Origin: CAVSSX01 sp963730735
Lineage (GTDB): Bacteria > Actinomycetota > Acidimicrobiia > Acidimicrobiales > RAAP-2
NCBI GenBank assembly: GCA_963730735.1
Contig: CAVSSX010000007.1
Coordinates: 62,001-126,000 of the forward strand
DNA length: 64,000 nucleotides
Direction: 5' to 3'
In this document: positions 33,885-46,700 of the stretch, piece by piece
Position numbering within the stretch: the stretch's first letter is position 1
Layout of the letters: each line of letters starts with the position of its first letter
Made by a program: the position numbers and the translations under genes
Notes under the pieces: model-generated
What the model saw: the letters and a program-made list of their open reading frames with translations, nothing else
Database searches by the model: none
Told to the model about the DNA's origin: nothing

Positions 33885-34766
33885 CTAGGCCCCGAACCGC
33901 CGCCGGGCCTCCTGACGGATGATCCCGGCGAGCCGGTCGGGGGCACTCAGGTGGGCGACGTGTCCCTGACCGTCCAGGGTGACCACTCGGACCTCGGGTA
34001 GCACCGAGGCCAGATCGGCCGACCGTCGCCGGAGGTGCGCCGGACTCTGCGCTCCCTCGACGAGGGTGACCGGGATGGCCAGCGACCGGTAGCGGTCCAT
34101 CCCCACGCCGAGACCGTCGATCGCCTCGTTGTCGGCCACCTGGGCGGCGGCGAACCGGGTGAAGGCGGCCCGCGCATCCGGGTCGGCCAGCATGGCGTCG
34201 ACCATCGGCGCCGGCATGCCCACGATGTCGGTGAGGTGCACCCGCATCGCCTCGACGGGCTCGCCGCGATCGAGGTGGGCCCGGGCCGCCCGCAGGGCGG
34301 GCCCGCCGACCAACGAGGTGGTGGGCATGGGCGGCTCGTAGGCCACGACGCCCACGTAGCGTCCCGGCTCCGACACGGCCGCCTCCAGGGCCACGACGGC
34401 GCCGGACGAGTGGCCGACGAGCAGGATCGGACCGAGCGGGAGCCCCGAGATGGCCAGGAGGTCGGCGACCTCGTCGGCCATCGAGTGCGAGGGCGGCGGC
34501 GCCACCCCCGGCCGGGTGTAGATGCGCCGGTTGAGCAGCACCACGTGGACGTCGTCGGCGAGCAGGTCGGCGACGGGTCCCCAGGTGGCGGCGTCCTGTC
34601 CGCCGGGATGGACGATCAGCACCGTCGGTCCCCGCCCGAGTGACGTGGCCGACACCGTCGTGCCGTCTGGCGACACCGCCGTGAGGACCCGCCGATCGGC
34701 CGCACTGTCCGGGACCGTCGCACCCATGGGGCGCGGTTCGGGCGACCCGTCCCGGTCCCGAGCCAC
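33885..34766 (-). CDS. Alpha/beta-hydrolase
   Basis: A 293-residue cytosolic hydrolase. Visible parts are the oxyanion strand (GPTVLIVHPGGQDAATWGPV), nucleophile elbow ILLVGHSSGAVVALEAA with Ser in GHSSG, cap helices, and the catalytic His in VVTLDGQGHVAHLSAP. The acid is probably the Asp near VTLVEGAQSP or a neighbour; it cannot be fixed by eye. Substrate is unknown. The ~20 residues before AVSPDGTTVSATSLG look like a linker, so the true start may be the ATG at about 34727. The next gene on the strand (RibD-C family) ends 6 bp upstream, suggesting one transcript. Confidence 0.82.
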   Translation of the reverse strand: MARDRDGSPEPRPMGATVPDSAADRRVLTAVSPDGTTVSATSLGRGPTVLIVHPGGQDAATWGPVADLLADDVHVVLLNRRIYTRPGVAPPPSHSMADEVADLLAISGLPLGPILLVGHSSGAVVALEAAVSEPGRYVGVVAYEPPMPTTSLVGGPALRAARAHLDRGEPVEAMRVHLTDIVGMPAPMVDAMLADPDARAAFTRFAAAQVADNEAIDGLGVGMDRYRSLAIPVTLVEGAQSPAHLRRRSADLASVLPEVRVVTLDGQGHVAHLSAPDRLAGIIRQEARRRFGA

Positions 34767-34772
34767 CGTGCC

Positions 34773-35387
34773 CTACTCCGGGCCCATGGTCCCGTACGTG
34801 GGCGGGCCGGCCGGCTCATAGGTGAGGTGGAGGACACCGCTCGGATAGGTGACCGAACCGGTCAGGCGCAGGGTGGCGGGCACGGTGCCCTCGGCGAACA
34901 ACTTCTTTCCGGTGCCGAGCAACAGCGGGTAGACCCAGAGGTTCAGCCGATCGACCAGGCCGGCCCGCAGCAGCGACTGCACCAGGTCGAGGCTGCCGAT
35001 GACCTGGATCTCGTCGTGTCGACCGGTGAGCGCGGTGATGCCCTCGACGAGGTCGCCGGCCAGGACGGCCGAGCCCGACCAGCCCAGCGGTTCGGCGAGC
35101 GTGCTGCTGGCCACGTACTTGGGGACACCATTGAGCAGCTCGCCGAACGGATTCTCCTTGGGGACGTTCGGCCAGTACTCGGCGAACAGCTCGTAGGTCC
35201 GCCGGCCGAGGAGGAGGGCGTCCATCCTGCTCGCCTCCTCGAAGATGACGTCACCGGACGCCGCGTCGGCCACCGGCGCCTGCCAACCACCGTGCTCGAA
35301 GCCGCCGTCGAGATCCTCGTCGGGGCCACCCGGGGCCTGCGCCACCCCGTCGAGCGTCAGGAACTCGGTCACGATCAGCTTGCCCAC
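34773..35387 (-). CDS. Dihydrofolate reductase-fold (RibD C-terminal) protein
   Basis: GTG 35387, behind a strong GAGGAGG, starts GKLIVTEFLTLDGVAQAPGG, the standard N-terminus of this family; a longer frame to 35435 is not needed. Further blocks are SRMDALLLGRRTYELFAEYW, IQVIGSLDLVQSLLRAGLVD, and RLNLWVYPLLLGTGKKLFAE. The fold is that of DHFR and the riboflavin reductase RibD-C, but these stand-alone actinobacterial proteins have no established reaction; NADPH binding is expected. It precedes the hydrolase gene by 6 bp. Confidence 0.85.
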   Translation of the reverse strand: MGKLIVTEFLTLDGVAQAPGGPDEDLDGGFEHGGWQAPVADAASGDVIFEEASRMDALLLGRRTYELFAEYWPNVPKENPFGELLNGVPKYVASSTLAEPLGWSGSAVLAGDLVEGITALTGRHDEIQVIGSLDLVQSLLRAGLVDRLNLWVYPLLLGTGKKLFAEGTVPATLRLTGSVTYPSGVLHLTYEPAGPPTYGTMGPE

Positions 35388-35464
35388 GGTGGCCTCCTCA
35401 TCGGCTCGCCCTGCACCGGACGCAGCCACGACCACCGTACGGGTCCCGTTGCGCCCGGGTCCGA

Positions 35465-35605
35465 CTAGCGGGCCACCTGCTTGTCGGGATGCCCCGACAC
35501 CCGTTGGTAGGCGTCGTGGACACCCGGCGCGAACTGCCGCAGCGCCCTGATGCCCACGGCCATGGCGATGGGGAGCACGATCACCCGGAGCGCGAATCGC
35601 TGCAT
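35465..35605 (-). CDS. Small membrane protein (46 residues)
   Basis: ATG 35605 opens MQRFALRVIVLPIAMAVGIR, a single hydrophobic helix, followed by a polar tail with VHDAYQRVSGHPDKQVAR. Small one-helix proteins like this are common in Actinobacteria. There is no recognisable family. It lies between two larger minus-strand genes and may be co-transcribed with the membrane protein upstream (50-bp gap). Confidence 0.45.
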   Translation of the reverse strand: MQRFALRVIVLPIAMAVGIRALRQFAPGVHDAYQRVSGHPDKQVAR

Positions 35606-35655
35606 ACCTACAGCGTACCGAGGGGCGACCGTTGCCAAACGTTGGCGCCGTGGCG

Positions 35656-37340
35656 TCAGTGGGCCGGGGGCGTGTGCGTGACGTCCACGATCGCCCCGTC
35701 GTGCAACGTCACCACGACCTTCGGTGCCCGGCGGTAGGGCGGCAGGGCGGTGAAGGCCGCCGGCACCCCGAGGACGCCGGGGTCGACGTCGCTCGCCTTC
35801 AGCTGCCAGGCCGCCCCCTCGGCCACGGCCAGCGTGCCGATCGGATCGGCACCGGGATCCTTGACCAAGACGTTCACCGGGCCCCCCGGCCCCAGCCGAC
35901 CCACCGCCGAGGTGACGGCGCGTACGCCGTCGGCCTCCTGCGGACTCCAGTTGGTGCCGAAGCGGCCGTCCGACGCCACCAGCGAGTGGACGGCCACGAT
36001 CCCGACGGCCACCACGAGGCCGAGGGTGCCCAGCCCGAGCCAGACCGGCAGATGCGCCGGACCCTCCGATGCCGCAACCGTCGGACGTCGGGCCAGCGCC
36101 CGGGACGCCGCCAGGGCCATCGACACCACGCCCCAGACGACGACGACCCAGAGCAACATTCCCTCGACCCAGAGCACGATCATCAGGTAGTCGACGGTGG
36201 CCGAGTTGACCCCCGGGATGAGGGCGAAGGACACGGCGAAGCCGACCGCCGTGACGAGGCCGGCGACCGCCGTGGCCGCCAGGGCCCGCCGGCCGGTGAC
36301 CACGGCGAAGGTGCCGACGGCCACCAGCACCACCAGGACGACGACGCCCATGGCCGGGGCCCGTCCCCACAAGAAGGCGACGTCGACGTAGAAGCCCGCC
36401 GGCTCCTTGCGCAGCCAGATCGGGAAGGGCGCCCCGGCCACGGCGATGGTCCGGAGACCGAAGGCCGGCCCCAGGTTCGTGGCGCCGCCGGTTCCCCGGA
36501 CGAGGGCCCGCAGGTTCCAGCGGTGCCGAAGTTCTGGATGAGGGGTGCGATCCACAGCATCAGGGCGACGAGCAGCCCGATCAGGGCCCAGCCATAGCGA
36601 CGGGGCCGGGCGCCGAGCGCCAGGGCGACCACCGGGGCCGTGAGGGCGAGCGCCCCGGCCGGCACGGCGTACAGCAGGTGCGTCTGCGCCGCCACCGAGG
36701 CCGCCCCGACCAGCACCGGCCACCAGCCGACGTGCCCGGTCCCGACGACGACCGCCAGGACGGCGGCGCAGATGAAGAAGGGCAGCGGGAAGTAGGCGTT
36801 CCAGGCGAGATTGTCGAGGACCGCCGGTGACGACCACACGAGCGCCAGCATCCCGAGACCGACCAGCGGGCAACCGGGCCAGAGGTCGGCCGACCACAGG
36901 CCCTCGATGGCCACCGAGAGGGCGCCGCCCCACAAGAGCGCCGCTCCCCAGAGGAGCCCGTGGGTCGGGTCGAGCCGGACGGGGATCGCCAGGAGCCAGA
37001 ACATCGCCGGGCCGGGGTCGAAGACGGTGTGACCCAACCCGACACCGGCCGTGGAGTACATGCCGACCAACGGCGGATGGAGCGACCAGACCTTGTCGGC
37101 CCGAACGGCGATCGCCGCGTAGTCGCCGATGGGGATCCACCCTCGAGCGAGGGTCACGAGGGCCGGTACCAGAACGCACGCCCAGACCACGAGGTGGCTC
37201 CCCACCCGGACGGCCAGCGGCAGTGCCCCCGCCCACTGGCGTCGCGACGTCGCCGTCGTCCTCGGACCCGTCGCCACCACCATGGCGTCCCGCCCCTCCA
37301 GGCTCCGCCGCCGACGACCGACGCCAGCGGTGCCCGACAC
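35656..37340 (-). CDS. Polytopic membrane protein, glycosyltransferase-like (one frameshift)
   Basis: About 560 residues with roughly 11-13 membrane helices. An early loop has GWIPIGDYAAIAVRADKVWS, then VFDPGPAMFWLLAIPVRL; later helices include WVEGMLLWVVVVWGVVSMAL. A C-terminal exoplasmic part follows (FGTNWSPQEADGVRAVTSAV). An Asp early in the first loop and this topology resemble GT-C polyprenol-phosphate sugar transferases, but no signature proves it. The frame changes near 36510 (IQNFGTAG joins NLRALVRGTGGATNLG). ATG 37283 is an alternative start. Likely a cell-envelope protein. Confidence 0.65.
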
Positions 37341-37550
37341 GGTAACGGGGGTCCGGGACCCGCAGGTGCCGGTTACTTCTGGACGTTGCGGCCGTCCCTA
37401 CCTCGCCGTGCTCATCGTACCGCGGGGAGGGGGGCTTCCCACAAGGGCCTCGGGTGTGCTGACAATGCTCGCCGTGACCCACCGACCACCCCGTCCCCAC
37501 CCCGCCACCGGCTCCCGGCCGGTCCCCGACCGGCCGTCGGAGGTCGCCGG

Positions 37551-39000
37551 ATGACCACCACCGGGGTGGTGGTGGTCGGCGCCGGGCCGGCCGGCATGAT
37601 GCTGGCGGCGGAGCTGACCCTGGCCGGGACCGAGGTCCTGGTCCTCGAGCGGCGGGCCAGTATCCAGCTCGAGAGCGCCCGCTCCCGGGGGCTGCACGCC
37701 CGCACCATCGAGGTGCTGGACCAACGGGGCATCGTCGACCGCTTCCTGGCCGAGGGGACGGCCCTGCAGGTCCAGGGCTTCGCCGGGGTGCCGCTCGACA
37801 TCAGCGACTTCCCGTCCCGGCACCCCTACGGGATGTCCCTGGTGCAGAGCCGCTTCGAACGGATCCTGGCCGGCTGGCTCGACGAGTTGGACGTCACCGT
37901 CCTGCGTGAGCGCGACGTGACCGGCTGCACCCAGGACCCCGACGGCGTCGACGTGGCGCTGGCCGACGGGACGTCGCTGCGGGCGCAGTACCTGGTGGGT
38001 TGCGACGGGGGCCGGAGCGTGGTGCGCAAGGCGGCCGGCATCGAATTCGCCGGGTGGGACCCGACGACCCGATGGATCATCGCCGAGGTCCAGATGAACG
38101 AGACGCCGACGTTCGGCCTGCGGGGCGGTGGCGGCATCGGGCCGGCCGAGGACGGCCGGATCGGCGTCACCCTCGCCGTGCCCGACGTGGACCGCTCGGC
38201 GGCGCCCACCCTGCAGGACCTGCGCGACGCACTCATCCGGGTCGACGGCACGGACTACGGCGTCCACAGCCCGCACTGGATCTCGACCTTCACCGACATG
38301 ACCCGCCAGGCGGTCGACTACCGGGCGGGACGGGTGCTGCTGGCCGGCGACGCCGCCCATGTGCACGCTCCGGTGGGTGGACAGGGACTGAACATCGGGG
38401 TGCAGGACGCCGTGAACCTCGGCTGGAAGCTGGCCCGGGTGGTCGACGGCACCGCCCCCGACCGCCTGCTCGACACGTACCGCGCCGAGCGTCATCCGTC
38501 GGCGCCCGGGTGCTGCAGGCCACCATGGCGCAGATGGCGCTCCGGGACGGCACGAGCGGATCGACGCCCTGCGAGACGTCCTGGTCGACCTGCTCGGCCT
38601 GGACGACGGCGCGCCGGCGGGTCGCCGGGATGCTCTCGGGGCTCGACGTCCACTACGACCTCGGCGGGGACCACCCACTGGTCGGGCGACGCATGCCCGA
38701 CCTCGACCTGGTGACGGCCGATGGCACCCGACGGGTCTACGAATTCCTGCACACGGCCCGGCCCGGCCTCTTCGACTTCGCCGCCACGAGCCGGGCGGCG
38801 CTCGTCCCGTGGGCCGACCGGGTCCCGTTGATCGAGGCCCGCTACGAGGGCCCCTGGGAGCTCCCGGTGTTGGGATCGGTGCCGGCGCCCGGCGCCGTCC
38901 TCGTTCGACCGGACGGTTACGTCGGCTGGGTGGGGAGCGGGGACCTCCGACGGGCTGCCCGAGGCCCTCACTACCTGGTTCGGAGCCCCCGGCCTCGTAA
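37551..39000 (+). CDS. FAD-dependent aromatic hydroxylase-type monooxygenase (frameshifted 3' half)
   Basis: The first ~320 residues are intact: Rossmann motif VVVVGAGPAGMMLAAEL, RSRGLHARTIEVLDQRG, the DG motif VGCDGGRSVVRKAAG, and the FAD ribityl motif VLLAGDAAHVHAPVGGQGLN. This is the group A flavin hydroxylase family related to PheA/TetX/polyketide hydroxylases. After 38505 the protein continues across several frames (RIDALRDVLVDLLGLDDG; GMLSGLDVHYDLGGDHPLVG; then a thioredoxin-like C-terminal domain ending in VLVRPDGYVGWVGSG and TSDGLPEALTTWFGAPG). At least four shifts lie between 38505 and 38950. The exact stop, near 39000-39030, is uncertain. Indel errors seem likelier than decay. Substrate unknown. 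Confidence 0.75.
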
Positions 39001-39029
39001 CGGGCCAACTGCCCGACGACCGGGTACGC

Positions 39030-40359
39030 CTAGGGACGTGGCAGCTCGACCTGGTGCATCCGCTCGATCATGCCCGGGGCGTCCTCGGGTCGCAGGGCCC
39101 CGGTGGCGACCAGCCGCTCGACGGCGCCCCGCCACCGGTCCTCGAACACCCGCCGGTCGGGGTACATCGACCGGAGCACCTCGTCGCTGAAGCGCCGGGA
39201 GGCGCCGTAGAGGGCCGGCAGGCCGGTGCCGGTGCCCGCACCCATGCCCCGGTACTCGGCCACCGGCGCCTCGAGCTCGGGCAGTCGGATGCCACCGAGG
39301 GCGTTCCCGTGCTCGTCACGCCGCACACTCGGCCGCGGGTCGTCGTCGATCTCGATCCGGGGCTGCCGGGGGGCCGGTCGCCCCTCCTCGACCCAGCGTC
39401 GGACGTGTCGGATGGCCGAGTCGGCGACGGGGAGGTAGCGCAGGGGGTTCGGACTCCCAGCCACGGTCGTTCGGCGGCCCGCTCCGGGAGGCGGTGGCGT
39501 GGGGCGTACCCGCCACCTCCCAGTACCGGATCTGTTCCGTGTCGACGGCGCCGGCCAGATGGACCGGCACCGCCTCGAACTCGCTGTTCACCACGACCAT
39601 GGGCACGCCGAGATCGTCCCGGATCGATGGTCCGGCGGCTGCCCACGGCGATCGGGCCGTCCAGGAGATCGGGCGCCTGACCCTCCCAGACGGTCAGCAC
39701 GTAGCCGTCGACGACCCGGTGCCGGAGGTGCAGGGCGTTGGCGAAGGCGGCGAGGCGCATCGCCGACTGCGAGGCACCGGTGGCGATGACCCGGCGCACA
39801 TCGAAACCGGCCAACGGATCGACGGCTGTGGATCGATCCGGGCCCACCACCCGGGCGGCATCGGCGAAGATGTCGAAGGATCCCGGGTCGCCCGGATGGC
39901 GTAGCTCGCCGTAGCGCTCGGGGTCCTCGTCGACCAGGCCGCGGGCACTGCCGGTCCCCACCCCGCATGCCCAGCGCCGGGCCGTAGAGGCCCACCTCCT
40001 GGGCGCTCACGCCGACCCACGCGTAGCCCTCGTAGAGCTCACCGTGGCTCGGGGCCGACTGCTCGTAGCCGGCCGAGACGTTCTGCCAATTGAGGAGCAC
40101 CGTGTGGTTGAACTGCGCCCGATCGGCGGGCCGGACGACCAGCAGGCGAGTGCGGTACGGCAGCCGTGCCGACCAGTTCGACGTCGGCGGCGGGCGACGG
40201 CGGGCCGGCCAGCCGTTGGTAGCAGCCGGCCACGCCGAGCAGCTGGTACTCGACGACGACGTAGCCGTTCGGGAGGGGCTCGACCCGAGGGGTCCCCCAC
40301 GGCGGGCGTGCCCCGCCGATCGGCCCGAGCACGTCGGGCGTTCCCAGGTCCGCCGTCAT
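39030..40359 (-). CDS. Alpha/beta-hydrolase domain-containing protein (PF20091-like), multiply frameshifted
   Basis: Conserved pieces appear in order across frames: DVLGPIGGARPPWGTPRVEP and PLPNGYVVVEYQLLGVAGCY (start), VLLNWQNVSAGYEQSAPSHG with ELYEGYAWVGVSAQEVGLYG, then RRVIATGASQSAMRLAAFAN (nucleophile Ser in GASQS), DGYVLTVWEGQAP, VPMVVVNSEFEAVPVHLAG, EIRYWEVAGTPHA-like segment with the His, and an intact C-terminal 145 residues ending RMHQVELPRP. The order and length (~440 residues) match a large secreted/cytosolic hydrolase family of unknown substrate. Shifts lie near 40165, 39955, 39640 and 39480. ATG 40359 is the start used. Confidence 0.7.
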
Positions 40360-40702
40360 CGCCCGGACCTTCGCCGAGGGCCGGCCGTCCGTCAACCGCC
40401 GCGCCTGGCGCGCCACTCTCCGGCGGGCCTCGAAACTGTCGAGTTCCTCGAGCCAATCGGTGTTGCTTCAACGTGCATTGCACGAGAGCGGCTGTGTACT
40501 ATTTGTTGCATTGAACTGCGGATTGCAATTCGGTCCGACCCACCTCCCCCGGCGAGCCAGCTCCGCACGCTTCCCCCGATGACGGAACGAGGGAATGCCC
40601 GACCGCCGCCCGCCGACCGGGGCACCCACGCCGGAAGGTCCATGACCAGAGCACCGGGAACACGCGACTCGGCCGAAGAGGCGAGGCATCCGCCGTTGGT
40701 GG
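40360..40702. promoter_or_regulatory. Divergent intergenic region upstream of the surface-protein gene
   Basis: About 340 bp without a gene. It holds a lower-GC patch (about 40460-40535) with CGTGCA-T-TGCACG at 40472-40484, a perfect 6-bp dyad, and recurring TTGCA/TGCAA. This is the best place for the promoters of the surface protein and the hydrolase. Confidence 0.4.
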
Positions 40703-43700
40703 ATGGCCGGCAGCGTCGTCGCTCTACTGCTCGGCCTCTTCCCCGTCGTCGCCGCCACCCCGGCCTCGGCCGCCGGGGAGAGTGCGCTCATCACCATCAG
40801 CCCCACGGCGCCGGCCCCCCAGCCCTCGGGCTCGCCCACCACCTACTCCATCCAGGTGGCCTGCCAGGGCACGGCCGGCGCGTCGTGTGGCGGCGGGAGC
40901 GACTCCACCATCACCATCCCGCTCACTGGCACCAACACCCCGCCGGCCGACATGAGCAGCTGGGGGTACTCGGCGACCAGCGGTTCGGCCGGCCTGGTGA
41001 CCTCGGGCCCGAACGTGGTCCCCAACGGCTCCGGTGGCTTCAACCTGGTGTTGACCCTGGCCAACAGCATCTTCGTCGCCGGGTACAGCGGCTCGATCAC
41101 CCTGCAGGTCACCCCTCCGAACGACACCACGCCCAACCACACCACCTGGTCGCTCGACCCGACACTCACCGGCGGCAACATCACCCCGGTCACCGTGCCG
41201 ACGCCGGCCACGGGCGAGGCGACCGCCCGGCCCTCGCCGGTCATCACGAAGTTCACCGGCGACGGCGGGAGCGTCTACGTGGCCGGCAGCACCGTCACCT
41301 ACGACCTGACGGCCACCTGCACCACCAACGGGAACGGCGATCTGAACATGACCGACGGCAGCCTGACCGACCCGCTGCCGGCTGGGCTCACCTACGTGTC
41401 CTCGACACCACCGGGGGCCGTCGTCGTGGGCCAGAACGTGACCTGGAACTTCCCCACCTCCGCCTCGACGCCGACCGGCTGCGCACCCGGGGCGACCGGG
41501 CCCAACGACTACCAGATCGTGGCCACGGTGCCCACCCCGGCGCCGCCGCCCGGTGGCCAGCCACTCCGCAACATCGCCACCTTCGCCGGCGAAGGACCCG
41601 ACGCCACCCAGGGCACCGTCTCGGGCTCGACCGACGCCGAGGCCGACATCGACGTGGTCGACACGGCGCCGGGCGGCACGTGTGCCACCGCCGGCTGCCC
41701 GACCATCACCAAGACCTCGCTGGCGCCGCTGGCCATCTCCAGCCTTCCGGGGAACCAGTACGAGGGCACCTACCCGGGCGACTGGGTCACTCCGTCGGCC
41801 ACGCCGACCTACACGGTCGGGGCGGCCTCGGGATCGTTCCAGGCAACGGTCCATTTCCCGTTGACCGGTACGTACGAGACGGATGTCGTCGACCCCCTCC
41901 CGTGCCTCAGCAACCTGAGCGGCGTGACCTACTCGTCGCTGGCGCCGACCGCCCCCGCCTGCACCGACCCGGCGTTCCACACGACCGTCTTCGAGGTGAC
42001 GGGTCCCGGGCTGGCCACCGCCATCGCCGACGGCTGGCAGCCCTCCGAGGTGACCTCGACCGGGGCGGTCGTGGCCCTGACCGCCTCGAGCGCCACCGGT
42101 GACTCGGCGTACTACACGACGGTCGGCACCGTGGCCAACGTCCACCTCCCGGTCAGCCCGTTCCTCGAGGGGAACGCCCTCGTGCTCACCCTGTGGGGCT
42201 ACGCCGACGCCACGCTCACCAATCTCGACGTCCTCCAGAACACCGCCACCGCCACGCCGCAGCTGGCTGGTGTCCCGCTGGCCCCCATCGCCGCCTCGGC
42301 CGACCTCCTCATCGTCGGGCCCACCCCACAGCTGGGCGTGTCCAAGTCCTTCGGGACCCTCGGTGCCGGTCCCGGCGGGACCACCCTCCTCAACCTCAAG
42401 GGCGCCGTCAACACCCCGGCCGGCCTGACCAACGACGTCGTGCTGACCGACCTGCTGCCGTCGGGGATGGGTTGGTCGAACGTGGCCGCCGGCGGGGCGT
42501 TCGTCCTTTCGGGGACCACGAACACCACCGCTCCGGCCACGGTGACCTACCTCACGAACTACAAGGGCACCGGGCGCAACCTGATCCGAGCCACCATTCC
42601 GGCGTCGAACTTCGCCACCAGCGGGTCCTGGACCATCGCACCGCCGACCAACTTCTTCGAGTTGACCACGCCGACCGCCCTCGGCACCTACGCCAACACC
42701 GACCAGCTGTTCCTCTCGGGCATCGGCACGGCCAACCCCCTCAACCCTGACTGCACGACGCCGACCCAGACCACCGGCGGCACGACGGCGGCGGCCCTCG
42801 AGTCCTACAACCCGCTGGATCTCGCCGGTGACGGCAATGTCCAGGAGGACTACTGCCAGAACGGCGCCACCCTGGTCGTTCAACCCAGCGGGGCTGCGTT
42901 CAGCCTGACCAAGACGGTCCAGGGTGACGCGGACGTCGCCGACAACGTGCCGCCCAAGGGCGCCCTGGGCATCGGCGACGCCACCCTCGGCGGCAACGGG
43001 ACCTACACCCTCAACTGGACCAACGTCGGGAGTGACACCCTCGGCACCCCGGTGATCTACGACATCCTTCCCTTCGTCGGCGACACCGGGGTCTCCGCCG
43101 GACAGGCCACCACCGCCCGGGGCAGTCAGTTCGCCCCGGTCTTCGACAGCGTCGGCCCGCTGCCGGCCGGCGTGACCGTCGAGTACTCCCAGTCGACCAA
43201 CCCCTGCCGCACCGAGGTCTACGCGGCCGCACCGGGGTGCGTGGACGACTGGACGGCGACCGAGCCGGCGCCGTCGAGCGTCCGGGCCCTCGAATTCGTG
43301 TCCTCGGCCACCTACGCCGCCGGGACGGGCTTCAGCGTCTCCCTCACCGTCGATGTGCCCAACAATCCGGCCGACGCCAATCTGGTGGCCTGGAACAGCG
43401 CGGCGACCAACGCCGTCGACGTCTCCAACCCCTCGACGATCACGCTCCCGGCCGAGCCGCCCAAGGTGGGCCTGGTCGCCCCGACCGGGACCACGCCCAA
43501 CGTGAGCACCACCACGACCGAGACCTCCCTCCCGGCCTACTCATCGACCCCGGTCGACGACTCGGTCACCATCACCGGGACCGGCGGCCAGAGCGGCTCC
43601 CTGGCCTGGTCCTTCGTCGGTCCCGCTGGCCCCGGTGGGCGGCGTCTGTACCGGCCTCACGTGGACCGGGGCGCCGGTGGTGGCGTCGGGCACGATCAGC

Positions 43701-46700
43701 ACCCCGGCCGCCGACGGCCTGGTCATCGCCGGCCCGGCGACCGTTCAGGGTCAGGGCTGCTACAGCTGGGTCGAGGCGTTCACCCTCGGCGGAAACACCG
43801 TGACGGTGCCGGCCGGCGCCGAGGACACCGAGCTGGTCCTGGCCACGCCGTACCCGACCAGCCTGAACACCACCGCCACGCCGCTCTTCAACGCCGGGCA
43901 CAACACGTCGACCGACCAGATCATCGTGGGCAACTCCGGCCTCTCGACCGGCAACGGCGCCCCCACCTCGGCCACCCTGACCTGGAACCTCTACGGTCCC
44001 GCCACACCGTCGACCCCCGGTGACTGCACCACCGCCGACTGGGCCACGGTGCCCGTGCCGGTGGACGGCGGAACCATCACCGTCACGGGCGACGGGACCT
44101 ACGCCACGCCGGCCACCACCCTCGACGGATTCGGCGTCGGTTGTTACACCTACACCGACAGCCTGCCCGGCACGAGTGCCGGCGTGGCCACCGCCACGGC
44201 CACGGGCGTGCCGGCCGAGACGTTCCTGCTGGGGCCGGCCCCGGCCGTCGGCACCACCGCCAACCAGACGTCGCCCCTCCCCCGCACCTTGGTCTCCGAT
44301 TCGCTGACCGTCGTCGGCTCCCAGGGCAGCGCCGGCACCGCCGCCTGGTCGCTGGTCGGGCCGATCACCCCGCCAACGGTCGGCGACTGCAGTTCGGTGA
44401 GCGCCGGGGCCTGGGCGGCCGCCTCGGCCACCCCGCTCGCCCAGGGGACCCAGGCGTTCACCGGCGACCAGAGCGGCCTCACCGTGCCCACCGCCGGCAC
44501 CCGCGTCGCCGGGGTCGGCTGCTACAGCTGGGCCGAGACCGTGTCGGGACCGAACTTCCTCGGCGCCACCACCCTCCCCGCCGGCTCGCCGAGCGAGACC
44601 TTCCTGGCCGTGCCGTACCAGCCGAGCCTGGCCACGACGGCCACGCCCAGCTTCGGTGGCACGAACACCGCCGTCGACCACGTGACGGTCTCGAACTCCG
44701 ACCTCGGCGCCGGGGGTGGCGCCCCGGCCTCGGCCCTGCTCACCTGGACCCTGTACGGCCCGGTGGCCCCGGCGACGCCCGGCTCGTGTCTGGGCATCAC
44801 CACCGGCCAGTGGCTGGCGGCGCCGGTGGCGGCCACCAACACCCTCGCCGTGGTCAACGGAACCGGCAACGCCACGCCGCCGGTGACCCTGACCCAGGCC
44901 GGCTGTTACTCCTACACCAACAGCCTGGCGGCGGCGACCAACGGCGACACCCTCCCCGTGGCCACCACGACGCCCGGTGCCCCGTCCGAGACCTTCGCCC
45001 TGGTCGCCACGCAGACCATGTCGACCACGGCCAACCAGGCCACCGTGGCCCCCCGGTCGACGGTGTCCGACGCCGTCACCATCGGGGGGACATCGGGCTT
45101 CTCGGGCACGGTCGCCTGGTCGCTGGTCGGCCCGGTGGCGCCCCCGACCCCGGGCGACTGCACCTCGGTGACCGGCGCCCAGTGGAGCACCGCCGCCGCC
45201 ACGCCCTACGCCCAGGGCACCCAGGCGATCACCGGTGACCAGAACGGCCTCACCGTGCCGACCGGCGGGACGTCCGTCGGCGGCCCCGGCTGCTACAGCT
45301 GGGCCGAGACCCTCACCGGCGCCAACTTCCTCGGCCCGACCACGGTGGCCGCTGGTGTCGGCAGCGAGCTGATCTCGGTACCGACCCTCCAGCCCTCGCT
45401 GGTCACGGCCATCACCACCACCGTGGTCGGCGGCGTGGAGCAGGCCTTCGACACCATCACCGTCTCGGGCACCGACATCGCCCCGGGCAACACCACCGGC
45501 GCCCCCACCTCGGGCACCCTCACCTGGACCCTGCTCGGACCCGAGCCCCCGGTGGCCGACACCTGCGTCGGCGTCAACTGGACCGGCGCCCCGACCGCCG
45601 CCACCGGCACCATCGTGGTGACCGGGAACTCCCCGCCGACCTACACCACGCCGACGTCGGTGCTCACCCTGGGCAGCTGCTACAGCTACACCGAGACGCT
45701 GGCCGCCACCACCGACAGCGCCGCGTACACCGCGCCGGCCGGTGTCATCGCCGAGTCGGCCCAGATCCCCCCGGCCCCCACGATGGCCACCACCGCCTCG
45801 AGCCCGCTCGCCTATCCCCACACGACGGTCACCGACGCCGTGACGATCAGCGGCCTCGGTGCGTACACGGGCACGCTCGACTGGGAGCTCGTCGGCCCGG
45901 TGACGCCGGTGGCCGGATCCTGCGCCGGCGTGAACTGGACCGGCGCCCCGGTGCTCGGCAACGGCACCACCCCGGTCACCATCGACGGCACCCTCACCAC
46001 CGGTCCGGTCACCGTCGACGCCCTCGGTTGTTACAGCTGGGTCGACGACCTCACCGGGACCTTCCCGGGTAGCGCCACGGTGGCGGCCGGTGCGGCCAAC
46101 GAGGTCGTGCTGGTCCGCCCGTATCAACCACTGCTGGCCACCACCGCCGCCCTGACCACCGGGAGCAACGGCACCACCTCGATCGCCGACACCGTCGCCG
46201 TGACGGCGGCCGGCGTGGGGACCACCGGCCTCGACCCGAGCGCCGCCCTCACGTGGAACCTCCTCGGTCCGGTGCCCCCCTCGGCCGGGTCCTGCGCCGC
46301 CGTCGACTGGACGGGGGCCCCGATCCTCGATTCGGGCACCCTGACGGTGACCGGCGACGGGCCGCTGACCACCCCGGCCTCCCCCCTCACCGCCATCGGC
46401 TGCTACAGCTACACCGCCAGCCTGCCGGCGGGCACCGACCGGCTGGCGGCCACCAGCGCCGCCGGCATCCCCGCCGAGACGGCGATCCTGCTGGACCCAC
46501 CGACGGTCGTCACGGCGACGTCCAGCGCCCTGTTGCATCCGCACGCCTCGGTCACCGACTCGGTGACGCTGAGCGGCACCGACGGATTGGCCGGCACCGT
46601 CGCCTGGGCCCTGGTCGGTCCGGTGGCTCCGGCGGCCGACGGCACGTGCACCGGGGTGTCGTGGGCGGGGGCGGCCACGGCCGCCACCGGCACCACGCCG